Positions 50,444-58,863 of a DNA stretch of 64,000 nt are shown here, piece by piece. The translations under genes were made by a program, and so were the position numbers. The notes under the pieces are model-generated. The model was not told the origin of the DNA and made no database searches. It saw only the letters and a program-made list of their open reading frames with translations. The first letter of the stretch is position 1; every line of letters begins with the position of its first letter. This DNA comes from CAWAHD01 sp963781785 (GTDB lineage Bacteria; Planctomycetota; Planctomycetia; Isosphaerales; Isosphaeraceae), in assembly GCA_963781785.1 (NCBI GenBank), contig CAWAHD010000005.1, positions 1,488,001 to 1,552,000 on the forward strand, given 5' to 3'.

Positions 50444-53400
50444 ATGTCCAACGGGAACGCCGATCTTACCGCGGCAGCCGGAGCGACCGCGGCCAGGGAG
50501 CGCGGTCTGTGGGGCCTGCTGGTTGCGCAGGCATTCGGGCAGTTCAACGACCAGGCCTGGAAGCAGATCATCACCTTGCTCTTGATCGCCGTCGTGGTCG
50601 GAGAGGCCGCGAAAGAGCAAAAGGCGGCGATGGTGCAGGTCGTCCTCATGTTCCCGCTCCTCCTGTTTTCGCTGCCAGGGGGCGTCATCGCCGACCGCGT
50701 CAGCAAGCGGACGGTCATCGTGTCGATGAAGGTCATCGAGCTGGTGCTGATCCTGGCCGGCACGGTCACGCTCTGGATTCAACCGGGCGCCGGGTGGTTG
50801 TCGCTCGGAGTGCTTTGCCTGTTGGGGTTGCAGACGGCGGTCTTCATCCCGGCCAAGTACGGGATCTTGCCGGAGATTCTCCCCCACGAGCGGCTCTCCG
50901 CCGGCAATGGCTTGCTCGAAATGATCTCGAATCTGGCAATCATCGCGGGCATCGTGGCGGGGGGGCTGATCGTGCGCATCGTCGGACCCCAGAGGCCACT
51001 GGGCGCACTCGCCGTGACCGGCGGAGCGAGCGTGGACGCGATCGCCGATGCGCTCGGATCCCACACCTGGGTCGGGGGCTTGATTCTGGCGGTCTTGTCG
51101 GCGTGCGGGCTGGCGGCGGCTGTCCTGATCCCACAGGTCGCGGCCGCCCGGGCCGAAGGGGGCCTGGAAACCACGGTGCGGTTGGGCTGGGAATCGATCA
51201 AGGCCGACCGGGTGCTCCGGCTGGCCATTCTCGGTCAGATTTTCGTGTGGACGATCGCGACCTTGATCCCACCGCCAATCCTCGCCTACGGCGAGCATGG
51301 GCTGGGCCTCGATCCCTCGTGGGCGAGCTACCCCCTGGCGTTCCTGGGGATCGGTATCGGTGCAGGCTGCCTGCTCGCGGGCAAGCTGTCGGCCTCGAAG
51401 GTGGAGTACGGCCTCCTTCCCCTGGGCGCGCTCGGGTTGACCTTGACCAGCCTCGCTTTCGCCGCGATTGGACCGCGCCTGCCGGGGACGATCGCCGTGA
51501 TGATCCTCCTGGGAATCTTCAGCGGCCTGTTATTCGTGCCGCTCAATGCGATTCTCCAGTGGCGAGCCCCGGCGGACCGCCGCGGCGCAGTCATCTCGAT
51601 GTCCAATGTGCTCGTTTATGCGGGAATGTTCCTGGGCTCGGTGCTGGCCCTCGGGCTGGCCGGGGCCGGGCTGAACGGCGCGCGGGATCTTCTTCGCGGC
51701 CTCGATCGTCCTCGCCGGGGGATTCGTGTGGGCACTCGCCCTGGTGCCCGACGCCTTCCTGAGGTTCATCCAGGTCGGCCTGGCCCACACCCTCTATCGC
51801 GTGCGAATCGTCGGTCGGGCAAACGTGCCGCATCAGGGAGGGGCGCTCCTGGTTCCCAACCACGTCACCTTCGCCGACGGCCTGTTCATCATCGCCAGCA
51901 CCGACCGCCGGGTGCGGTTCATGGTCTACTCGGCGTATTTCGAGCGGCGGTTCATCGGCTGGATGCTCCGTTCGATGAAGGCGATACCAATCGCCTCAAG
52001 CGGCGGCCCGAAGATGATCCTGCAAGCGTTTCGCGAGGCCGGCAAGGCACTCGACGACGGCGACCTGGTCTGCGTGTTTCCCGAGGGACAGCTCACGCGA
52101 ACCGGCGTGATGGCGCCGTTCCAGCGCGGGCTCCAGCGGATCGTCAAGGGCCGCACCACGCCGATCATCCCGGTTCATCTCGATCGCTTGAGCGGCAGCG
52201 TCTTCAGCCCGGCAAATCCTCGCCGCCTGCCCAGGCGGATCCCGTATCCGATGACGATCTCGTTCGGCAAGCCGCTGCCACCCGAGACATCGCTATTCGA
52301 CATGCGCCAGGCCATTCGCCAGCTCGACCAGGAGGCATGGGCATTTCGCAAGGAGGACTGTCGTCCGCTCCATCATGGGTTCATTCGCCAGGCGCGGCGC
52401 CATCCCCTGCGGCTGGCATTTGCCGATCTCCAGAAGCCGCACGTGGGCTATCTGAAAGCCCTGGCCGGGGCCGTGGCGCTGGCTCGCGTCTTGCGAACGC
52501 AGTGGAGCGGTCAAGAGAACGTGGGCATCCTGATGCCGGCGAGCGTGGGGGCGGCGCTTGTCAACCTGGCCGCGACGATCGCCGGCAAATCGGTGGTGAA
52601 CCTGAACTTCACAGCCGGCAAGGCCGGCATGGAATCGGCGGCCGCGCAGGCCGGGCTGCGCACGGTCGTCACAAGCCGGGCCTTTCTGGAACGGGCAAAG
52701 ATCGACCAGCCGCGCGGCGTCGAGACGATCTTCCTGGAAGACGTGATGCCCCGGATCACGCAGCGCGGACCGCTGCTTGCCCTGTTGATCGCGGCCTTTG
52801 CCCCGGCGCGGCTCCTGGAGCGGCTCGCCGGCGCCATGCGCCGGGCCAACGGTCGACGACACCGCGACCATGATCTTCAGCAGCGGCAGCACGGGTGATC
52901 CCAAGGGGGTGGTGCTCTCTCACTTCAACATCGACTCCAACATCCAGGCGATCTGCGCAGGTTTATCGCGTGCTGCCCAACGATCGCCTGATCGGGATCC
53001 TGCCTCCGTTTCACTCGTTCGGCTACATGATCTTCTGGTTTGTCGCCAACTCGGGGATCGGGACGGTCTTCCACCCCAGCCCGCTCGATGCGGCCGTGAT
53101 CGGCTCGCTCGTGGAACAGTTCCGGGCGACGATCCTGCTGGCGACGCCCACGTTTCTTCAGCTTTACATGCGCCGGTGCACTCCGGCGCAGTTTGGCTCG
53201 CTGCGGCTGATCCTGGTCGGCGCCGAAAAGCTGCCCGAATCGCTGGCCCTGGCCTTTGACGACGAGTTCGGCATCCGGCCGATGGAGGGCTATGGCTTGA
53301 CCGAATGTGCTCCCGGTGGTGGCCGTCAACACGTTCGACTGGCGTGAGCCGGGTTATTTCCAGCCCGGCTCGCGCCGGGGCTACGTGGGCCAGCCGCTGC

Positions 53401-53976
53401 CGGGCGTCTGGGTGCGCATCGTCGATAGCGAAACGTTCGAGCCGCTCGGTCCCGACACAGCCAGGGCTGATCCTGGTCAAAGGCCCCAACGTGATGCAGG
53501 GCTACCTGGGCCGGGACGACCTGACCCGGCAGGCATTTCGCGATGGTTGGTACGTCACGGGCGACCAGGGGCTCCTGAGCGAAGACGGGTTCCTGAAGAT
53601 CACCGGCCGGCTCTCGCGGTTCTCCAAGATCGGCGGCGAGATGGTGCCGCACGGCCTCGTCGAGGAGGCCCTCCACGAGGCGATCGGTGCCACTACCCCG
53701 GTCTTTGCGGTCACGGCCGTGGGCGACGAAAAGAAAGGCGAAAAGCTCGTGGTGCTCCACACGCTCGACGACAAGCAGGTCGAGCGCGCTCTGAGCAGCC
53801 TGAGCGCCCGGGGACTTCCCAATCTGTATATTCCGCGCCGCGAAAACATGATCAAGGTTGATGCCATTCCGTTTCTGGGCACCGGCAAGCTCGATTTGCG
53901 GGCACTCAAGAAGATGGCAGAGGAAGCCGCGAGCGAGAAAGAGGCCGTCAGCGAAAAAGAGGCGGTCGCGGTGTGA
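50444..53976 (+). CDS. aas: MFS-PlsC-acyl-ACP synthetase fusion (Aas/LplT-like), frameshifted
   Basis: About 1,175 residues after joining six frames; all five changes are net +1 (near 51685, 52850, 52962, 53310 and 53460). Residues 1-410 are an MFS lysophospholipid-flippase-like domain (GLLVAQAFGQFNDQAWK; GGVIADRVSKR). Next is a PlsC acyltransferase with the HVTFAD (H-x4-D) motif and FPEGQLTRTG. Last is an AMP-forming ligase: SSGSTGDPKGV, YGLTECAP and GWYVTGDQG. This order matches LplT plus Aas, which import and re-acylate 2-acyl-glycerophosphoethanolamine; the single chain is a known variant. It ends with a Glu/Lys-rich tail and is divergent from the UxaA gene (271-bp promoter region). Confidence 0.85.
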
Positions 53977-54221
53977 GAAAGGCGCGGGCTGGCGCCCAGA
54001 ACGCGGTTGTTGGGCGCAACTCCACGGGCTCCGGCCGTGGGCCCGCCGACCCCGCCCAGGGCGCGACCGAAGGTCTCCAATCCTCCGAGCCCCCAATCGA
54101 AGTTTGACGAATCACCAGGCGGTGACGGTGGATGGCCCGGCGCGGCCGTCGTTGCAGAAACACCCGGATTTTGCCACGATTGAAGTGGGGCTCGGCGTAC
54201 TTGTTCGACCGGAGCGGCGCC

Positions 54222-54410
54222 GTGACAGTTCGGGAGGCCATCAAGTTGATCGAGGCCGACGGTTGGTATCTGGCTCGCCAACGGTCCAGCCACCGGCAGT
54301 TCAAGCACCCCACAAAACCGGGATTAGTCACGGTGGCCGGCCACCCTCCCAAGGTGCTGGCCCCGAAGACCGTCAAGAGCATCCTCCGTCAAGCGGGCCT
54401 AGCACCATGA
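54222..54410 (+). CDS. hicA: HicA-type toxin (mRNA interferase)
   Basis: 62 residues. The GTG at 54222 gives the usual HicA length; an ATG at 54132 would add a poor N-terminus. HicA features: TVREAIKLIEADGWYL, the catalytic His in RQRSSHRQFKHP, VTVAGHP and the end TVKSILRQAGL. This double-stranded-RNA-binding fold cleaves mRNA when unbound. The stop overlaps the hicB ATG by 3 bp (ATGA), the normal toxin-first order. It stands in a small-gene region, consistent with an accessory locus. Confidence 0.9.
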   Translation: MTVREAIKLIEADGWYLARQRSSHRQFKHPTKPGLVTVAGHPPKVLAPKTVKSILRQAGLAP

Positions 54411-54619
54411 AGTACCTGATCATCCTGGAACCGACAGAAACCGGTTACTCGGCGTACTGTCCAGATCTGGACGGATGCGTGGCTGCCGGCGACGATCGAG
54501 ACGAGACGATCGCGCTGATGAAGGAGGCGATTGCGTTCCACCTGGAGGGGATGGCCGCCGACGGCTACGTCGTCCCCGCTCCGCAGAGCGAGTCCGCCTA
54601 CCTCGAGGTAGACGCGTGA
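54407..54619 (+). CDS. hicB: HicB-type antitoxin
   Basis: 70 residues from the ATG at 54407. The HicB partial-RNase-H fold is seen in MKYLIILEPTETGYSAYCPDLDGCVAAGDDRDE and LMKEAIAFHLEGMAADG. No C-terminal DNA-binding domain is present, so this is the short form. It neutralises the HicA encoded immediately upstream, and autoregulation would then need another factor or weak direct DNA binding. Confidence 0.9.
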   Translation: MKYLIILEPTETGYSAYCPDLDGCVAAGDDRDETIALMKEAIAFHLEGMAADGYVVPAPQSESAYLEVDA

Positions 54620-54726
54620 TACGCGAGCGGGACCGGTCGGCTGCCTCGGTGTGTAATGTGATCTTGGCCATGCTCAGCGGGCGTGTCCGCACAGCTCTTG
54701 TGCCGAGGCGGCGATAAGCGTGACGG

Positions 54727-54966
54727 ATGGAGGCGCGATTGGAAACGACTTTCCCCATCGAGAACCGCGCGGATCTTTCACCCGGGGATTTCGCTGGGAT
54801 CGCCGAAGCGGTTGCGAATCATCGCTCCATCAGGGGTGCGATCGATTGGTTCGTGAGGCAGAACCCGCCCCTCGTACCAGCCGACATGGTGACGCAGGAT
54901 GAGTTCAGCCACGATATCCTGGTCGCGTATCCGGGTGGGCTGTGGCTGGTCTATGATTCGACCTGA
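54727..54966 (+). CDS. Small hypothetical protein (trio member 1)
   Basis: 79 residues. ATG at 54727; in-frame stop at 54964-54966. Composition is balanced (LSPGDFAGIAEAVANHRSIRGAIDWF, YPGGLWLVYDST), more like a real protein than a shadow. It is followed by two more short genes on the same strand (54976-55137 and 55127-55357). No domain is recognised. Confidence 0.5.
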   Translation: MEARLETTFPIENRADLSPGDFAGIAEAVANHRSIRGAIDWFVRQNPPLVPADMVTQDEFSHDILVAYPGGLWLVYDST

Positions 54967-54975
54967 TTCGGAGTC

Positions 54976-55137
54976 GTGACGGCGGTCGCCGTCTGGGGTC
55001 ACCGACCGACAGCCGACGAGCTGCTGAAAGCCCGGCTGGCGCGCGGTTGGTCGCCCACCGCCACGGCGCTGATCGAGGGAGAGACCGTCCTTGGCCACGC
55101 CGCATGCCTGTATCGGGAGCCAGCGTATGACGTCTGA
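54976..55137 (+). CDS. Small hypothetical protein (trio member 2)
   Basis: 53 residues starting at a GTG at 54976, 9 bp after the previous stop. VWGHRPTADELLKARLARG and HAACLYREPAYDV have normal protein composition. The stop overlaps the next ATG (55127) by 11 bp, which supports a real translated unit. No known family. Confidence 0.45.
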   Translation: MTAVAVWGHRPTADELLKARLARGWSPTATALIEGETVLGHAACLYREPAYDV

Positions 55138-55357
55138 GAATTTCGATCAAGTCCTGGACGGGTTAAGGCAGCTCCAGCCGTTCCGCGTTTTCAGTGTGGA
55201 ATTGCACGGCGGTCGTCGCTTCGAGATTGACCACCCGGGAGCGCTCGTGATTCGCGACGGCGTTGCTGTCTTCCTTGCTCCCGGCGGTATACCAATCTGG
55301 TTCGATCACGAGAGCGTGACCCAGATTATCGGGGCCGGCTCGAACACGCCGATTTGA
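55127..55357 (+). CDS. Small hypothetical protein (trio member 3)
   Basis: 76 residues, ATG at 55127. Beta-rich pattern (FRVFSVELHGGRRFEIDHPGALVI, AVFLAPGGIPIWFDHESVTQIIG) resembles a single small barrel of about 60 residues; similar short proteins are common in planctomycetes in my recollection, with no function assigned. Its end overlaps the convergent NTF2-like gene (stop at 55306). Confidence 0.55.
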   Translation: MTSENFDQVLDGLRQLQPFRVFSVELHGGRRFEIDHPGALVIRDGVAVFLAPGGIPIWFDHESVTQIIGAGSNTPI

Positions 55358-55683
55358 TGGGCTTTTGTGGCGACGCTATTTATGTAGCCCCCAGCCGGTC
55401 GATCCCGGGTATTTAGCCCGTCGGCGATTCTGAGCGCCACATAGCTATCTCCACGGCGCACCTGAGAAGATAGACGAGATCGCTGCGCCTCCTCCCCCAA
55501 CTTGTGCGCTCTCGGCGCGGCGACCATCCCCACGAGCCGGCTCAAGCCCTCGACGCCGTCGCCCAGGCCGGGGCTGTGCTGAATGTACTTCTTGGGGGCG
55601 ATGGCGGCGACCCGCTTCGCGTCGCCGGTCTCGGTGCCCTTCAAGAGCTCGACCACCTGCCGCTTGCGGCCCTCGGCGTCCAA
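55306..55683 (-). CDS. NTF2/SnoaL-like protein, probably truncated
   Basis: 125 residues from a TTG at 55683 with a strong AGGAGG 5-6 nt upstream. The start KRQVVELLKGTETGDAKRVAAIAPKKYIQHSPGLGDGVEG is a good NTF2-like N-terminal half. After about residue 60 the usual beta strands (expected FxDGDYVxxH) are only partly recognisable (RRGDSYVALRIADG), so a frame change or truncation near 55500 is likely. It lies 39 bp after the Rrf2 gene and could share its transcript. Confidence 0.5.
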   Translation of the reverse strand: MDAEGRKRQVVELLKGTETGDAKRVAAIAPKKYIQHSPGLGDGVEGLSRLVGMVAAPRAHKLGEEAQRSRLSSQVRRGDSYVALRIADGLNTRDRPAGGYINSVATKAHQIGVFEPAPIIWVTLS

Positions 55684-55722
55684 CTTGCCCTCCTGGGCTC
55701 GGGCCATCGGTGCGAACAAGGC

Positions 55723-56151
55723 TCAGGCCCGTTCCCGTTTTTGGACCGAGCCCAGAATGCCCGCGATGGTTGTCTTCGCGAGCTGCTCGTCCATCCGCCG
55801 CTCGACCTCGCCATAGATCGCTGTAAGGATGCCCTGGATGTTCCGACCCACCAGGCAGAGCCGGTTGGGCTCGCTCCGGTGCAGGGCAATCGTCTCGCCC
55901 TCCGGCTCGACCGCCCGGAGCACATCCAGGAGCGTGATTCGCCCGGCCGGGACCGTGAGCCGCCAGCCGCCGCCGATCCCCCCTTGGGACTCGACGATCC
56001 CGGCCTCGCGGAGCCGGCCGAGCAGGCGGCGGATGACCACGGGATTCGTGTTGACGCTCCCGGCGATGTACTCCGAGGTCTGGGCCTGGTCCGGCGTCAA
56101 CGCCAGCACGGTCAGGATGTGCACGCCGACGGTGAGCTTGGAACTGAGCAT
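55723..56151 (-). CDS. Rrf2-family transcriptional regulator lacking the Cys cluster
   Basis: 142 residues, ATG at 56151 with GGAG 5 nt upstream. Winged helix: KLTVGVHILTVLALTPDQAQTSEYIAGSVNTNPVVIRRLLGRL, then GGWRLTVPAGRITLLDVLRAV. The C-terminal part contains only one Cys (NRLCLVG), so it cannot hold the three-Cys iron-sulfur site of IscR or NsrR. It could sense something else or act as a simple repressor. It follows bshA by 78 bp on the same strand, so it may regulate or be read with the thiol operon. Confidence 0.85.
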   Translation of the reverse strand: MLSSKLTVGVHILTVLALTPDQAQTSEYIAGSVNTNPVVIRRLLGRLREAGIVESQGGIGGGWRLTVPAGRITLLDVLRAVEPEGETIALHRSEPNRLCLVGRNIQGILTAIYGEVERRMDEQLAKTTIAGILGSVQKRERA

Positions 56152-56229
56152 CGCCACTCCGATTCGCAACCATAATAGTTACGACCGACGTCGCTGTCAA
56201 GCCGATCCCCGAGGGGCGACCACCGCGGG

Positions 56230-57365
56230 CTAGGTGTGGCAGACCCGCCGATAGATCGCCTCGTAGCACGGGACGATGACGTCGGCCGAGAAGCGGTCCA
56301 TCGCGCGGCGCCGCGCCGCCGCGCCCATCGCGGCGCGGCGGGTCGGGTCGGCGATCAGGGCCTCCACGGCCCGGGCGAGTCCGGCCGCGTCGCCGGGGGG
56401 TACGAGGATGCCCGAGATGCCGTCCTCCACCACCTCGGGGATGCCGCCGACGCGCGTCGCGACGCTCGGGCAGCCGAAGCACATCGCCTCGAGGATGCTC
56501 AGGCAGAAGCTCTCGGAATCGGACGCGAACAGCCCCAGGTCGGCCGCCTGCAGGTACTCCTCGATGTCGGGGACGCGCTCGAGCACCATCACCTGACCCT
56601 CGAGGCCCAGCCGCCGGACATCTTCGGCGAACGGCGCGAATCCCTCGCCGGCGAGGATCACCAGGCGGAAGGATTCGCGCGGCGCACCCGCGCGGCGGCC
56701 TCGAGCAGCAGGTCGACTCGCTTGACCGGGCGGAGGTTCGAGCTGTGCAAGACGACCGCCTCGTCCATCACGCCGAGCTCCTGCCGCACCTCGTCGCGCG
56801 TCCGGAGCGTCGGGCGCGGCTCGAAGTAGTTGTGCACCAGATCGATCGGCCGGTCGAAGCCGAGCAGGCGACGGGTCTCGTCGCGGAGGTACTCCGACAC
56901 GACCGTGACGGCGTCGGAACACTCCAGGGCGTGGCGGATCGCCGGGCCGTAGCCCGGGTCGCGGCCGAGCAGGGTGGTGTCGGTCCCGTGCAGCGTGGCG
57001 ACGACCTTCGGGCGCAGCTCCGGCGGCAGCATCGATCGCGCGAGGATGGCGGCCGTCGCGTGCGGCACGGCGTAGTGGACATGCAGCACGTCCAGCCGAT
57101 GGTCGCGGCTCACCTCGGCCATCTTCACGGAGAGGGGCAGGGTGTAGTCGGGATACTTGAACAGGCCGTAGGCGTTGATGCCCACCGGGTGATAGTGGAC
57201 GCGGGGCGCGTCCGGCGGGAGCCGGAACGGCCGCTCGTAGCTGATGAAGTGCACGTCGTGCCCGCGGCGGGCGAGGTCGACACCCAGGGACGACGCGAGG
57301 ATGCCGCTCCCACCCACCGAGGGGTAGCAGGTGATGCCGATCCGGAGTGGGCGGTCACAGCTCAT
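56230..57365 (-). CDS. bshA: BshA-like N-acetylglucosaminyl-malate synthase, one frameshift
   Basis: About 378 residues, ATG at 57365. A GT4 glycosyltransferase: RIGITCYPSVGGSGILASSLGVDLARRGHDVHFI at the N-terminus, VHYAVPHATAAILA, LHGTDTTLLG, VVSEYLRDETR and SSNLRPVKR. After a frame change near 56675 the second half continues FRLVILAGEGFAPFAEDVRR and ASDSESFCLSILEAMCFG (the E-x7-E motif) with GGIPEVVEDGISG. These features are those of BshA, which joins UDP-GlcNAc to L-malate in bacillithiol synthesis. The start is 2 bp after the bshB stop. With bshB and the BshC-like gene it would complete the pathway. Confidence 0.85.
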
Positions 57366-57366
57366 G

Positions 57367-58094
57367 TCAGAACCGGCTCGCGTTCTTGCCCAGCCGCGCC
57401 AGGGAGTCGACGACGGGCGGGTCGTTGGGGTAGAGCGCGATGGCGTGGCCGACGCCGGCCCGCAGGCCGTTCAACCGGGCGCGCGTCAGTTGGATCTCGA
57501 CGTAAGGGCGGGCCTTCACCTGCGTCGCGTGGGCCTCCATCGCGGCGGTCCAGGCGGCCAGGATCTCCGGGGCCGACACGTCGACGAGGACCGGCGAGAC
57601 CTCGCGGGGCTCGGCCCCCGGCGACGTCGCGTAGAAGAAGAGCTGCTCGATCGCGTGGGGCGTAGCTCGCGCAGCTCGGCCACGCCGCCAAACCGTGCGA
57701 TCCGAGCGGCGTCCCGCACCAACCGTCCCAGCCGATAGTGGTCGGGGTGCTGGTTCTCGACCGGCGTCGGGGCCAGGACGGTGGCCGGACGCAGCCGTCG
57801 GATCACGCCGGCCAGGCGGATCGAGTGCGCGGCCTTCTCCTCGAGGTGGGAATCGCCGTCAAGCTCGATCAGCTCCAGTGACGCCCCGAGCGCTCGCGCG
57901 CCGGCCCGGCACTCTTCCAGTCGTTCCTCCGGCGTGCCATGGCTGGCCGACTCGCCGCGCGAGCAGACGACCACGCAACAAGCGCGGCCAGCGCGGGACT
58001 CGAGCGCGACAATACCGCCGCAGCCGAATTCGACGTCGTCGGGATGACAGCCGAACGCCACCAAGGGCGCCGGCTCAGGTCGGGGGTTCGACAT
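57367..58094 (-). CDS. bshB1: BshB1-like PIG-L deacetylase, one frameshift
   Basis: About 243 residues, ATG at 58094 (58103 also possible). PIG-L/LmbE motifs: CHPDDVEFGCGG (the AHPDD-type metal site; here Cys replaces the usual Ala), SRGESASHGTPEER and PTPVENQHPDHYRLGRLV. The frame shifts near 57660 (a missing base in a C run), then EQLFFYATSPGAEP and LNGLRAGVGHAIALYPNDPP close the domain. It removes the acetyl group from GlcNAc-malate. It overlaps the BshC-like gene by 20 bp. Confidence 0.85.
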
Positions 58095-58863
58095 AGGCTT
58101 CATCCGCCCGCTCGATGGTGTCGCGGACGACATAGGTGATCTCGGGCGCGTCTTCCTTCCGAAGGTAATCCTGCTCGCTGGCCCCCGCGACGTAGTGCGT
58201 GCACCGGATCACCGATTGCATCCAGCGCAGGCGAGTGTCGCGCGCCGGGCTGATCTGGTCGCGAGTATACGGTGCGTCGGGGAGGTCCACGTACTGGTCG
58301 CCTCCCTTGTACAACCTGGGCCGTCCGTCCACCAGCCGGGCCCGCACCACCTCGCCCGCGTACGGCACGTCGACGTAGCTGTCCTCGACCTCGCAGGCCG
58401 CGCGACGGAATGCCGGATCGCTCGAGCGGGCGACCCGAATGCCGTCGAGCAAGCCCATTCGCCGGTACATATCCAGGCAGAAATCGGCGACGTTTTCCGC
58501 CCCGACGGCCCGGAACGCCTCGGCCCACCTCGGGTCCACGTAGGGGCGGATCTGATCCGCCGTGCGGGCGTGCCAGTCGGCGCGCACGCGCTTGAGATAC
58601 AAAGGCGAGAACTTCCGCTGCACCTGGTTGTCGAACGCGAAATTGAGCTGAAGGGGCTCGCCGGTCTTCTTGTGTCGCAGGGTCGTGCGAGTTTCGCGGA
58701 AGTCGTGGTCACTGTCGTGGCAGAAAAAGACGATTTCGCCGCCGAGCGCCGCCTGCAGATGCCGCGCCGTGGCAATCTTGGCGTAGAGATAGCGCCGCGG
58801 GAAGAAGCCGCATGGCTGCTGGCCGAAGCAGATGATCGGCGTGGTGCTTTGATTCGCGGTCAT
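58075..58863 (-). CDS. Compact BshC-like cysteine-adding enzyme (putative)
   Basis: 262 residues; ATG at 58863 overlaps the symporter stop (ATGA). Residues 12-60 read FGQQPCGFFPRRYLYAKIATA and VFFCHDSDHDFRET. This matches the BshC pattern 'TGQQ-x-G-x3-GP-x-Y-x2-YK' and 'EDHDF-E' in order and spacing, though the rest is not similar by eye. Canonical BshC is about 530 residues with a C-terminal coiled coil; this one is half that and seems to hold only the Rossmann core. BshC adds cysteine to GlcN-malate. Position between the Na+ symporter and bshB supports the same step. A different function is still possible. There is no other BshC candidate in the window. Confidence 0.6.
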   Translation of the reverse strand: MTANQSTTPIICFGQQPCGFFPRRYLYAKIATARHLQAALGGEIVFFCHDSDHDFRETRTTLRHKKTGEPLQLNFAFDNQVQRKFSPLYLKRVRADWHARTADQIRPYVDPRWAEAFRAVGAENVADFCLDMYRRMGLLDGIRVARSSDPAFRRAACEVEDSYVDVPYAGEVVRARLVDGRPRLYKGGDQYVDLPDAPYTRDQISPARDTRLRWMQSVIRCTHYVAGASEQDYLRKEDAPEITYVVRDTIERADEAYVEPPT

